Below are positions 1-8,642 of a DNA stretch of 64,000 nucleotides, piece after piece (positions within the stretch are counted from its first letter, which is position 1; each line of letters starts with the position of its first letter). Under the pieces are notes generated by a model. It saw nothing but the letters and a program-made list of their open reading frames with translations, was not told the DNA's origin and made no database searches. Where the stretch lies: positions 1 through 64,000 of the forward strand of contig JACVCD010000004.1 in assembly GCA_016742275.1 (NCBI GenBank), read 5' to 3'. Source of the stretch: Gemmatimonadaceae bacterium (lineage in GTDB: Bacteria > Gemmatimonadota > Gemmatimonadetes > Gemmatimonadales > Gemmatimonadaceae). The position numbers and the translations under genes are program-made.

Positions 1-1303
1 CGAAGATCGCATTCGCGCCCCACTCCGGCTTGTCGCCAGCGCGGCACTTGGGCGCGCCACCACCGCCCCACTCGTCGCTGAACAGCATCTGCGTGCCATC
101 GTTGTTGAACGTGGCCGAGTGCCAGTAAGCGAAGTTCGAGTCAGCCACGGCATCGAGACGTACCGGGGCGACCGGATTGCTGATGTCGAGGAGAATGCCG
201 TGACCTTCACACGCGCCGCCGGCCAAACCCAGCGACGGATACACCGTGATGTCGTGGCACTGCGAGTTTTCGCTGATGGCTTCCGACTTGGCGGGCGGCT
301 TGTCCATGCCCTGAGCGGCCAGGAGCTTGTCGACGTTGGCCTTCACGATCGGACGTGCAGCGGCACTGTCGGCGGCGTTGTTCGTCGTTGCACCACGCGC
401 CTTCATGAGGCTGTCGAGCACCGGCTTCACGAACTGCGTGGGAACCTGAATCTCCTCGTTCATCGCCGGGATGAAGTGCATGAACGCACCCGTGGCCTTG
501 ATCTTCGCAATTTCAGCCTTGTCGGCATCCGAAGCACCGTGGCTGTGTGATGCGCCGAGACCAGCGAAGATGTTCGCACGACCAACCACGGCAGCCTTGC
601 TCGGATCAGCCAACGGCACCTTGATGATCTCGATGCGCAGGCGCGAGGAACCCGTGTCGTTCGATGCGACGTTGCGGCACTCGGGGAGTTCGCCAGCCGG
701 ACGGATGCCGCTCGAACCGGAGATGTAGATGTAGATGTTTTCCTTGTCCTTCGGATCTTCGAGCACCGTGTGCGTATGCGAACCACGGCACGTCTGCACG
801 TTGGCGACTAGCTTGGGTTCCTTGATGTTGCTGATGTCGAAGATGCGTACGCCGCGCATGCGGTCCTTGCTCACTGCGCCAGGGGTACCGCCCGGCTTGC
901 AGTCGATGCGGCCATTGAGTGCTTCGGCCGACATGAACATCAGATTCTTGTAGACCGACACGTCGTTCTGCGACGCGGGGCACTCATAGGCCACCACGAG
1001 CTGCGGGTTCGACGGATTTGAAATGTCCCACACCACTGGGCCGTTGTAGTTGCCCTGAATGACGTAGTTGCCGGTGAACGCGAGGTCCGAGTTGGTCTGA
1101 CCAAGGAAGCCCTTGGGCGACACGGCCTTGGCCAGCACCTTGAGGTTGGACTGATACTCGGCGGCGTCGAACAACCCCGCCTTCAGATTGTTGCGCGGAT
1201 CAGACGCCGGAGAGGCTGCCGGCGTGGCCTTGGGGCCACCGGCGCAGGCCGAGAGACCGGCAGCCACGGTGAGCATCACCGCGGCGCGGGAAACGAGGCG
1301 CAT
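1..1303 (-). CDS. LVIVD repeat-containing lipoprotein (C-terminus outside window)
   Basis: The reading frame is open from an ATG at 1303 to the left edge, so the C-terminus is missing. The N-terminus has a hydrophobic signal followed by a lipobox-like LSAC near residue 20, which suggests export and lipid anchoring. The body contains repeated segments such as VVWDISNPSNPQLV, VRIFDISNIKEPKLV and LLDISNPVAPVRL, the pattern of LVIVD/beta-propeller-like repeats. It also contains several His- and Cys-bearing segments (CRGSHTHTV, GLGASHSHG). Function is unknown; proteins of this type are secreted and are assumed to be extracellular propellers. It is divergent from the next gene across about 545 bp. 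Confidence 0.85.
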   Translation of the reverse strand, partial: MRLVSRAAVMLTVAAGLSACAGGPKATPAASPASDPRNNLKAGLFDAAEYQSNLKVLAKAVSPKGFLGQTNSDLAFTGNYVIQGNYNGPVVWDISNPSNPQLVVAYECPASQNDVSVYKNLMFMSAEALNGRIDCKPGGTPGAVSKDRMRGVRIFDISNIKEPKLVANVQTCRGSHTHTVLEDPKDKENIYIYISGSSGIRPAGELPECRNVASNDTGSSRLRIEIIKVPLADPSKAAVVGRANIFAGLGASHSHGASDADKAEIAKIKATGAFMHFIPAMNEEIQVPTQFVKPVLDSLMKARGATTNNAADSAAARPIVKANVDKLLAAQGMDKPPAKSEAISENSQCHDITVYPSLGLAGGACEGHGILLDISNPVAPVRLDAVADSNFAYWHSATFNNDGTQMLFSDEWGGGGAPKCRAGDKPEWGANAIF

Positions 1304-1848
1304 GTGCGTTGGGATAAAGGAGAGCAAGGAGGCCCCGCATTGGACGGGGGTCATGCGTGCAATCTACGCCACTACGCTGATCAGGGTTTCCGTTTGGTCC
1401 CCGTATTTCGCCGCTGGTCACACCAAATGGGCTCAACGCCCGTTCGCGACGTGAGTGTCGTCGTGCAGATGTCCCTGACGCTCATCAGCTGGCAGTACGT
1501 CAGCGCCATTGGATTGAACGCGCGGATCTGAGCGCGCCAGCGCCGAGCACTATTGTGACACCTCTGGTCCCGCCCAGAAGCGTTTCACATGTCGCCATTT
1601 CGTTTCACACCGCAGCGAACAAACGGCCCCCTTGGGTGACTAATCATAGGGGAAATCCCGCGGGGCTTCGCGGGATTTCCCGACGGCGTGGCTAATACCA
1701 TGTCGTCATTTATTGAGGCAGCAGCGTCAGACGAAGACGTCGAGCGAAGTCATCACACCATTTGGTTCACGCCAGCTGGCCTACGCCTTTCGGCGCATGA
1801 TGCGCTGCATTCACATATCGCAGGTTCCACGTTTTCCGAGGATTCCCC
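1304..1848. other. Divergent intergenic region with one strong hairpin
   Basis: About 545 bp separate the leftward lipoprotein gene from the rightward secreted-protein gene. Short open frames are present, but none has a convincing ribosome binding site or protein-like composition. The only clear structure is a perfect 13-bp inverted repeat at 1650-1681. Promoters for both flanking genes must lie here, but no consensus was clear enough to call. Confidence 0.5.
1650..1681. other. Perfect 13-bp hairpin
   Basis: Arms GGGAAATCCCGCG (1650-1662) and CGCGGGATTTCCC (1669-1681) are exact reverse complements around a 6-nt loop. No T-run follows on either strand. It lies about 170 bp upstream of the gene at 1849, with no gene ending nearby, so it is not an obvious terminator. 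It could be a 5'-UTR structure, an operator or part of an unrecognised small RNA. Confidence 0.6.
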
Positions 1849-2526
1849 ATGCGTCGATATACCACGATTCTTGCTGCGACTGCAGCTGTTGCTTTGGTAA
1901 GCAGCGCGACGATTGCCAGCGCGCAGACTCAGCCGCCAACGCGCCTGCCGGCTGCCAAGGTGGTTGGTGATTCGCTAAAGGCCATTACGGTGCAGAACGA
2001 TCGCCACACGGCCGTGACGTTGTTCGTCGAAGCGGATCGCGTTGAACGCGCGCTCGGTACTGTTGACGCCAACAGCACGTCCACGTTGGAACTGCCGACC
2101 TGGGCGTTGACCGGTCAGAAGAACCTCAAGCTGTTCGCCAAGGCAGAGGGCGAGGGCAATCTCGTTGCCCGCTACTCCCTGCCCGTAACGGATGCGCGTT
2201 TGGGTCTGCTCGTGCCGCCCGCCAAGGGCCTGCCGCGCAATGACAGCCTCGTGATCACGCTCCCGAAGGGTGTGGGCACCGCTGCCACGGTAACGGTCGA
2301 CAACGAGCGCACGCGCCCCGTGACGGTGTTTGCTGAACAGGGTCTCGTATTCGTGCGCCTGGGCGAAGTGGCGGCCAACGATCAGGCCACGCTGGCACTT
2401 CCTGCTGCGCTGACGCGCAACAAGGGCGAGATTCGCGTGTTTGCCCGCCCGCAGGGTGCGCAGCAAGTCAGCACCAAGGCCATGCGTCTCAAGGATGGCG
2501 ACAACATCGCCGTGATCATCATGTAA
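1849..2526 (+). CDS. Secreted protein with two tandem homologous domains
   Basis: A typical signal peptide occupies residues 1-26 and ends in ASAQ, so the protein is exported. The mature part has two related halves of about 80-90 residues. Each contains a run like AVTLFVEADRVERALGTVDAN or PVTVFAEQGLVFVRLGEVAAN, followed by a Leu-rich strand and an LFAKAEG or VFARPQG segment. This points to internal duplication of a beta-sandwich-like domain. No family was recognised and no catalytic residues are apparent. The gene stands alone and is followed by a hairpin terminator. Confidence 0.85.
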   Translation: MRRYTTILAATAAVALVSSATIASAQTQPPTRLPAAKVVGDSLKAITVQNDRHTAVTLFVEADRVERALGTVDANSTSTLELPTWALTGQKNLKLFAKAEGEGNLVARYSLPVTDARLGLLVPPAKGLPRNDSLVITLPKGVGTAATVTVDNERTRPVTVFAEQGLVFVRLGEVAANDQATLALPAALTRNKGEIRVFARPQGAQQVSTKAMRLKDGDNIAVIIM

Positions 2527-2588
2527 TCGATGAGATGACGCGGATCAGCGACGGCTGCGTCGCGTCATGCAGGGCACAGCGATGACAC

Positions 2589-2630
2589 CACGCTCCGGGG
2601 ACCAGATCCCCCGGGGCGTGATGTGTTTTA
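2589..2630. terminator. Hairpin terminator between convergent genes
   Basis: Arms 2589-2600 (CACGCTCCGGGG) and 2609-2620 (CCCCGGGGCGTG) pair over 12 bp with one T.G wobble and an 8-nt loop, followed by ATGTGTTTTA. It lies between the rightward gene ending at 2526 and the leftward gene ending at 2656, and could serve both. Confidence 0.65.
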
Positions 2631-2655
2631 CGCCATGCCAAAGTCAGTGGAGCAC

Positions 2656-3111
2656 TCAGTGACGGCGTACAAGCACTGCGCCCACCACGACAAGCAGAAT
2701 GCCGACAATGCGACCACCACTGACCGATTGTTGAGGCACACCAAACGCACCGCGATGATCGAGAACAATGGCCGTGATCAGCTGTCCGGCGACACTTAGA
2801 GTCAGCATGTTCGCCACGCCGATGCGTGGCGCGGCGTACGCGGCTACTGCCACAAATACGGCGCCGCAGAGTCCACCCACCCACGCCCACCACGGGAGTG
2901 CACGAACCAGTGCACCATCCGCTGCCGTGCGCTGCCACATGGCAACGACAATCAATGCCAGCGTACCCACCAGAAACGAGATCAGGGCTGCGTTCACCGA
3001 GGATCCAACGGCACGCATGAGCGTGGCATTGATCGGCCCCTGAATGGCGATGAGTGTGCCAGCGCCCAGAATGAGCGCCATGGCCAGCGTGGTCGCAGAG
3101 ATTGTCGGCAT
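2656..3111 (-). CDS. DMT-superfamily membrane protein (DUF606/YdcZ type)
   Basis: The ATG at 3111 gives 151 residues, the normal length for this small drug/metabolite-transporter-like family. About five hydrophobic helices are visible, beginning TTLAMALILGAGTLIAIQG and ending VGILLVVVGAVLVRRH. Characteristic elements include GPINATL after the first helix and LPWWAWVGGLCGA in the middle. An open frame extends further upstream, but that part is polar and overlaps the divergent gene, so 3111 is preferred. Substrate is unknown. The gap to the divergent gene at 3160 is only 48 bp. Confidence 0.85.
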   Translation of the reverse strand: MPTISATTLAMALILGAGTLIAIQGPINATLMRAVGSSVNAALISFLVGTLALIVVAMWQRTAADGALVRALPWWAWVGGLCGAVFVAVAAYAAPRIGVANMLTLSVAGQLITAIVLDHRGAFGVPQQSVSGGRIVGILLVVVGAVLVRRH

Positions 3112-3159
3112 GGTTGGAATGTAGACGCAAACTGGATGCGAAATCGGTAGCTTCGGAGT

Positions 3160-4278
3160 ATGCGTGTCCTCCTCGCAGCTCTCAGCGCAATCGCGATGCT
3201 TCCCATGTTTTCGGGATGCCGTTTGCTGCGCCCCGGTCCTGTGGAGCCGTTCCATCCGGAGCTGGCAGGACATGTACGTACGGCCAGCTTCTGCGCTGCG
3301 GTGTGCACCGACTCGGTGGACATCGTCGCTATGGGTGTTGGCGGCTTTCTTATCGTGCCGTGGCGCGACACCACACAGCTCGTGATGACACCGCCAGCGT
3401 ACAGCAATCCTGGAGCGCTGCGCGTCGCGCTGCTTGACTACATCGTCGGTGTGCGCAGCAATCGGTCACGAGTGCTGAATTCCGTCAGGCGACTGGCCCA
3501 CGCCGATTCGGCCCGGTTGTCACGAGTGCGTGCTGTGCTGGTTGGCCATGGGCACTACGACCATCTGATGGACCTGCCAACGCTCGCGCCATGGCTTCCA
3601 TCCGCACGAGTGTACGGTAGTACCACGGTGCAGCACTTGCTGCATCCGGTGCGCGCCACGCTGCCGACGGAATCCGTCGAAGATCGCATGTCGCGCTCCG
3701 CACAGCATCCTGGTGCACCTATTCGCATCAGCCCCAACGTGACCGCACGCGCGGTGGCATGGTCACACGCCCCGAATATCTGGGACTTCGGCGTACGCTA
3801 TACGATTGCCGATGCACATCAAACCACGGCGCGCGAGACATTGCCGGCAAGTGCACGTGGGTGGCAAATGGGAACCGTCCTCGCCTGGGTCCTGGATATC
3901 CACGATCATCAGGGCAATGTGGTGCTGCGGATTTTTCTGCATGATTCCGCCGCGCCACGTGAGGACATGTTACGCGCCGTAGCTGTGATGCAGGCCATGC
4001 CACGGGCTCGAACAACGGTGGCAATGGTCATCCCAGCCAACCATGACAATGCAGCGGGCTACCCGGACGTACTACTGGCCACGCTGCAACCGGATCATGT
4101 ACTGCTGGCGCACTGGGAAGACTTTTTTCGTAGACCATCGCAGCCCCTGCGCATCGTGCGGGCAATCGATGGTTCCGCATTCGCTGGCACACTGAGAAAA
4201 TTCGTGGGCACTCGCTGGAGCGCGCTGTCCCCTGGAGCCGTGCTCCGCGTTCGAACCGATTCCCCTACCTCTCCCTAG
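3160..4278 (+). CDS. Metallo-beta-lactamase-fold hydrolase, predicted lipoprotein
   Basis: The protein begins with a short signal and a lipobox (MFSGC, Cys at about residue 20), so it is probably membrane anchored outside the cytoplasm. The motif HGHYDHLMD at about residues 127-135 is the HxHxDH zinc-binding signature of the metallo-beta-lactamase fold. Downstream His/Asp segments (LHDSAAPRED, ANHDNAAG, LLAHWEDF) could supply the remaining ligands. The length, 372 aa, suits UlaG- or NAPE-PLD-like members, but the substrate cannot be assigned. The amidohydrolase gene starts 12 bp downstream, so the two are probably co-transcribed. Confidence 0.82.
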   Translation: MRVLLAALSAIAMLPMFSGCRLLRPGPVEPFHPELAGHVRTASFCAAVCTDSVDIVAMGVGGFLIVPWRDTTQLVMTPPAYSNPGALRVALLDYIVGVRSNRSRVLNSVRRLAHADSARLSRVRAVLVGHGHYDHLMDLPTLAPWLPSARVYGSTTVQHLLHPVRATLPTESVEDRMSRSAQHPGAPIRISPNVTARAVAWSHAPNIWDFGVRYTIADAHQTTARETLPASARGWQMGTVLAWVLDIHDHQGNVVLRIFLHDSAAPREDMLRAVAVMQAMPRARTTVAMVIPANHDNAAGYPDVLLATLQPDHVLLAHWEDFFRRPSQPLRIVRAIDGSAFAGTLRKFVGTRWSALSPGAVLRVRTDSPTSP

Positions 4279-4289
4279 GCTCGACTATC

Positions 4290-5576
4290 ATGCGGATTGC
4301 TCTTCGCCAAAGGTGTGCCGTGACTGCGGTCGCTGTGGCCGCTGCTGTCACGACCTTGGCCGCAGTCGGCTCGCAGGCACACGCGCAGTCAGCATCCGTT
4401 ACGCGCGCATTTACCGGCGTCACCCTGTTCGATGGCACCGCGCGAGCACCTATCAACAATGCCGTGCTGCTCGTCCGCGACGGGCGTGTCGTGGCTGCTG
4501 GTCCGGAAAGCTCCGTGCGTATCCCGAGCGACGCGAGACGTGAGTCGCTGCGTGGAAAGTTCGTGATGCCGGGTCTCATCAACGCACACGGCCACGCCAG
4601 CAGTACCGACAATCTCGCGACCTATGCCGCCTACGGTGTGACAACCGTGTATTCGCTGGGCGATGAAACACCTGAAGTGTTTGCCGCTCGTGCGGCGCAA
4701 CGCAGCATCGCACCGCGTCACGCGCGCGTTTTTGTAGCCGGTCCTGTGCTCAATCCGGGCTCACCGACTGAGGCAGTCACTCAGGTCACTTCGCTCGCCA
4801 GCCGTGGCGTGGACATTGCCAAGATTCGTGTTGACGACAATCTCGGCACCGCGCGAAAGATGACCCCTGAGGTATATCGTGCCGTCATCGAGGCCGCACA
4901 TCGCCAGGGGCTGCGTGTCGCGGTGCATCTGTACTACCGCGACGACGCGCTGTCCTTGCTCGACGCCAAGGCCGACTTCATCGCCCACAGTGTCAGGGAT
5001 CAGGAAGTAGACGACGCATTTGTGCAGCGAGTGCGCGATTCCAAGGTGTGCTACTCGCCGACGCTGATGCGCGAAGTCTCGACCTATGTGTATGAACAGA
5101 CCCCGGAGTTCTTCAAGGATCCGTTCTTCCTCGCACACGCCAACCGCGAATGGATGAACACCGTCTCGCAGCCGGCCCGGCAGGAAGCCACCCGCACCAG
5201 CACATCGGCACAGAAGTACAAGGCCCAGATGCCCGTAGCGATGCGCAATCTCAAGCGACTTGCGGCGGCTGGTGTGCCCATTGCCATGGGCACCGACACT
5301 GGTCCGCTTGGTCGGTTCCAGGGCTACTTCGAACTCATGGAGCTCGAACTCATGGTGGACGCAGGCTTGTCCACCACCGACGTGCTGCGGTCGGCAACGC
5401 AGGTAGCAGCGCAATGCATGCAAATCGACCGCGAGCTCGGCACACTCGAGCCGGGCAAGTGGGCCGATTTCCTTGTACTCGATGCATCACCACTCACCGA
5501 CATTCGCAACATCCGCAAACAGCACTCCGTGTGGATCGCCGGAGAGCGTGTCAATATTCCTCCGAGCAACCGCTAG
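4290..5576 (+). CDS. Secreted amidohydrolase-family protein
   Basis: A signal peptide covers roughly residues 1-33 (ending AHAQSAS). The body matches the imidazolonepropionase/prolidase-like amidohydrolase family. MPGLINAHGHAS at about residues 93-104 holds the HxH metal pair, further His occur in HLYY (about 212) and IAHSV (about 232), and MGTDTGP (about 333-339) carries the catalytic Asp. The C-terminal LEPGKWADFLVLD is typical of these enzymes. It presumably cleaves a small amide or cyclic amide in the periplasm; the substrate is unknown. The gene follows the metallo-hydrolase gene by 12 bp. Confidence 0.88.
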   Translation: MRIALRQRCAVTAVAVAAAVTTLAAVGSQAHAQSASVTRAFTGVTLFDGTARAPINNAVLLVRDGRVVAAGPESSVRIPSDARRESLRGKFVMPGLINAHGHASSTDNLATYAAYGVTTVYSLGDETPEVFAARAAQRSIAPRHARVFVAGPVLNPGSPTEAVTQVTSLASRGVDIAKIRVDDNLGTARKMTPEVYRAVIEAAHRQGLRVAVHLYYRDDALSLLDAKADFIAHSVRDQEVDDAFVQRVRDSKVCYSPTLMREVSTYVYEQTPEFFKDPFFLAHANREWMNTVSQPARQEATRTSTSAQKYKAQMPVAMRNLKRLAAAGVPIAMGTDTGPLGRFQGYFELMELELMVDAGLSTTDVLRSATQVAAQCMQIDRELGTLEPGKWADFLVLDASPLTDIRNIRKQHSVWIAGERVNIPPSNR

Positions 5577-5588
5577 TCAGACGGAATT

Positions 5589-6542
5589 TCAGGTGGCGAT
5601 CGTTGCCGCCAGCAGCGCTGAAGATTGTGGTGCGAGACGGTCGAGTGCGTAGGCGGTCATGAAGGCTCGGGCCAGCAACTCTCGCCGGAATCGTGGAGTG
5701 ATCAACGGATCGGCTTTCAGTCGATCCGTTCGTTCTTTCCCGACATAGAGCCACGGCAATGCCGACGCCGCACCTGACAGACGCTCCGGCATAGCGGCCG
5801 TGTCCAGCGCACCCAAATGGAATGCGTCCATCAACACGCGCTCCCACTCGTGCCGGAGTGGATCCACATGCCGCAGCGCACGGAGCTCACGAGCCAACGC
5901 GGAACCATCATCGGCCGCACACGCACGTCCGTACTGAATGGCTCGCCGAAGTTCGGATAGCAGATCCACTTCGGCATCATCGGCCTGCGCCTCGGATCTC
6001 ACGGACGTTGAATCACCCAGGACATACTGGGCCATGGACTGAATCAGCGCGACAGCGCGAGCGGAGTGCTCGGGCAACTCCTCGTCATGCCATCGTTTGG
6101 CACTCCAGTCCAGCCACTGTCTCCCGTCGAGCGCGGCGAGCGAATCGGCTACCGCATTCAGTGCCGTCACCAGCGATGGATCATGCAGGGTGTTGGCGGC
6201 GGCGCGTGGGCGCACGTCCTCCGACACGATCGTGAGCGCGACATACAGATCGCCATCGGCGTGACGCACCCACTGACGGTCGACATCAGCCACGATGACT
6301 TCGATCGGCAGGATGCTCCCGATCATGGTCTCCAGCAGCGTGTGCGTACCCAGCGGCCCCGCGCGCAGTGTCAGCGCATCGAGCGCAGCGTGCTCGTGCC
6401 GCGCCCATACATGGTCGGTGACCGATTCACCGCTCGCAGCGCGCGACTGGAAATCAGCGAAGTCCTGTGCCTCCTGCGTGCCGGGCACGGGAGCACCAAG
6501 GACCAGCGTCAGTGACGCGAGGGAGTACGGTGTCGTGGTCAT
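5589..6542 (-). CDS. Protein of unknown function, 317 aa
   Basis: No signal peptide or membrane segment is seen, so the product is probably cytoplasmic. It is rich in Ala, Leu, Asp and Arg and appears largely helical. No motif was recognised. The 3' end lies 12 bp from the convergent amidohydrolase gene, and the start is divergent from the MoxR operon with about 150 bp between, which probably holds both promoters. A lineage-specific protein is the best description. Confidence 0.75.
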   Translation of the reverse strand: MTTTPYSLASLTLVLGAPVPGTQEAQDFADFQSRAASGESVTDHVWARHEHAALDALTLRAGPLGTHTLLETMIGSILPIEVIVADVDRQWVRHADGDLYVALTIVSEDVRPRAAANTLHDPSLVTALNAVADSLAALDGRQWLDWSAKRWHDEELPEHSARAVALIQSMAQYVLGDSTSVRSEAQADDAEVDLLSELRRAIQYGRACAADDGSALARELRALRHVDPLRHEWERVLMDAFHLGALDTAAMPERLSGAASALPWLYVGKERTDRLKADPLITPRFRRELLARAFMTAYALDRLAPQSSALLAATIAT

Positions 6543-6695
6543 GTCTCATAAACTATCCCTCCATCGAGTGCCGGACGTGGTGGCGTCCTGATATGCCGTA
6601 CATGGCACCTCGCGAGCCGCTCTCAACGAGGATTCGCGCGCGAGCGTAGATTCCGCACGTCGCCCTATGCGACTCGTCAACGTCTTGCCGAATCC

Positions 6696-7682
6696 ATGAA
6701 CGTTCCGAACGCACAATTCGAGGCGGCCGTCGCGCTCGCCAACCGACTCGATAAGGAAATCGGGCAGGTGATCATTGGCCAGCAGCAGGTCCGGCGCGAG
6801 GTGCTGACCTGTCTGCTCGCTGGAGGGCACTGCCTCCTGCGCGGTGTACCCGGTCTGGCCAAGACCCTGCTGATCAAGACATTGGCAGATGCCGTGCACC
6901 TCAAGTTCAGCCGCATTCAATTCACGCCTGACCTCATGCCGTCCGACATCGTCGGTACGGAAGTGATTGAAGAAGATCCCACGACGGGTACCCGGCAGGT
7001 GCGCTTCATTCCCGGTCCGGTGTTCGCAAATGTGATCCTGGCCGATGAAATCAATCGCACGCCGCCCCGCACGCAGTCGGCGCTACTCGAAGCGATGCAG
7101 GAGTATCAGGTCACGATCGGCGGCGTACGGCATCCCCTGCACCGCCCGTTGTTTGTGCTGGCCACCGAGAATCCCATCGAACAGGAAGGCACGCATCCAT
7201 TGCCGGAAGCGCAGCTCGATCGCTTCATGTTCAATGTGGTGATCGACTATCCGGATATCGAAGAGGAGCGGCGCATTCTTTCCGATACCACGGCCGCAGT
7301 CGTCAATCAGGTGACGCCAGTGGCAACGGGCGAAGAACTCGAAGCCGCCCGTCACCTGGTGCGTGCCCTACCAGCCGCCAGCAATGTGGTCGACTATGCG
7401 CTCCGACTCGTGCGTGCCACACGGCCGGGTGATTCCAGTTGTCCGGCAGATGTGCGTGCATGGGTGCGATGGGGCGCTGGCCCGCGTGCGGGACAGGCGC
7501 TTCTCCTTGGTGCCAAGGCTACGGCGCTCATGGATGGTCGCACGGTTCCTTCACTCGACGACATCAGAACCGTTGCACTGCCGGTGCTGCGGCATCGCTT
7601 GCTTGTCAATTTCCGCGCCGAAGCTGAGGGCATTTCTCCCGATCGTGTGATCGGCATGTTGCTCGACGCCGTTCGCGCCTGA
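6696..7682 (+). CDS. MoxR-family AAA+ ATPase
   Basis: Walker A GVPGLAKT (residues 50-57) and Walker B VILADEIN (about 113-120), followed by RTPPRTQSALLEAMQE, are diagnostic of MoxR ATPases. The sensor segment LFVLATENPIEQEGTHPLPEAQLDRF is also complete. The length, 328 aa, is normal. MoxR proteins act as chaperone-like ATPases that mature or activate complexes, usually with von Willebrand A partners. Here the partners follow directly (DUF58, then BatA-like). This is the first gene of the 6.7-13.8 kb block. Confidence 0.95.
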   Translation: MNVPNAQFEAAVALANRLDKEIGQVIIGQQQVRREVLTCLLAGGHCLLRGVPGLAKTLLIKTLADAVHLKFSRIQFTPDLMPSDIVGTEVIEEDPTTGTRQVRFIPGPVFANVILADEINRTPPRTQSALLEAMQEYQVTIGGVRHPLHRPLFVLATENPIEQEGTHPLPEAQLDRFMFNVVIDYPDIEEERRILSDTTAAVVNQVTPVATGEELEAARHLVRALPAASNVVDYALRLVRATRPGDSSCPADVRAWVRWGAGPRAGQALLLGAKATALMDGRTVPSLDDIRTVALPVLRHRLLVNFRAEAEGISPDRVIGMLLDAVRA

Positions 7683-7696
7683 GTCACACGTTCGGC

Positions 7697-8641
7697 ATGG
7701 ATCGAAACGCGCCAGGAGCTCTGCCTCCTACTTTGGTCACCGCCATCGATGATCTCGAGCTGGCCGCTCGAGTGGTGGTGGAAGGACTGCGCGTCGGTGG
7801 GCATCGGAGTCCGTTTCAGGGAGCAGGCGCCGAGTTCCACCAGCATCGTCCGTATCGCATCGGCGACGATCTCAAGCACCTCGATTGGAAAGTGTTCGCG
7901 CGCAGCGATCGTCTGTATACCAGGCAGTTCCGCGAGTCCACCAATGTCGGGGTCATGCTGGTCATCGACACCAGTGCGTCGATGGACTTTCCGCCGCGTG
8001 CACCTGATTCAAAACTGCGTTATGCCATCGTACTGGCAGCAGCGCTCGCGTATCTCGCGATCGAGCAAGGCAATGCGGTGGGTTTCATGAGTCTGGCCGC
8101 TGGTGCCCGCGAAGGAGAACCGCGCTTGCACTATCTGCCGGCGCGCAGTGGACGCGTGCATCTGCGCGCGCTGCTTTCGCAGCTTGATGCACTGCAGGCT
8201 GGTGGTGTCTGGGATCCTCCGCTGGCCATCGGACGCGCGGCCGAGTTGCTGCAGCGGCGTGGACTGGTGATGGTGCTTTCGGATTTCTACGATCAGGAGA
8301 CGGCAACCCAGCGTGAGCTGCGGCATGTCGTGCAGCACGGGCACGACGTGGCGATGCTCCAGCTTGTGGCCGCTGCCGAGCGCGATCTTGCCTATCCACA
8401 GCAAATTGAACTGCAGGATCTCGAGAGCGGAGCCAAGGCTCTGATCGATCCCGCACAGATGCGCGAGACCTACACGGCAGCCCACGCCGAGTTTCTGGCT
8501 CACTGGCAGCAGTTTGCCTGGCAGGAGGGTGTGGACTACGCACGATTCGACTGTGATCAGCCGCCCGAACGCACGCTGCGCGACTACCTGGTGCGACGCA
8601 TGAATGGCGGACGCGGCGAGCACGCCGCGGTGCGTGCCTGA
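7697..8641 (+). CDS. DUF58 / von Willebrand A-like protein
   Basis: The central segment DLKHLDWKVFARSDRLY is the DUF58 signature. It is followed by a von Willebrand A-like core with VIDTSASMDF (about residues 89-98), a DxSxS metal-site motif, and later VMVLSDFYD. The length (314 aa) is normal. The gene lies 14 bp after the MoxR gene, the standard MoxR-DUF58 pairing, and its product is the likely direct partner of that ATPase. Its end is overlapped by the next gene. Confidence 0.93.
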   Translation: MDRNAPGALPPTLVTAIDDLELAARVVVEGLRVGGHRSPFQGAGAEFHQHRPYRIGDDLKHLDWKVFARSDRLYTRQFRESTNVGVMLVIDTSASMDFPPRAPDSKLRYAIVLAAALAYLAIEQGNAVGFMSLAAGAREGEPRLHYLPARSGRVHLRALLSQLDALQAGGVWDPPLAIGRAAELLQRRGLVMVLSDFYDQETATQRELRHVVQHGHDVAMLQLVAAAERDLAYPQQIELQDLESGAKALIDPAQMRETYTAAHAEFLAHWQQFAWQEGVDYARFDCDQPPERTLRDYLVRRMNGGRGEHAAVRA

Positions 8642-8642
8642 C

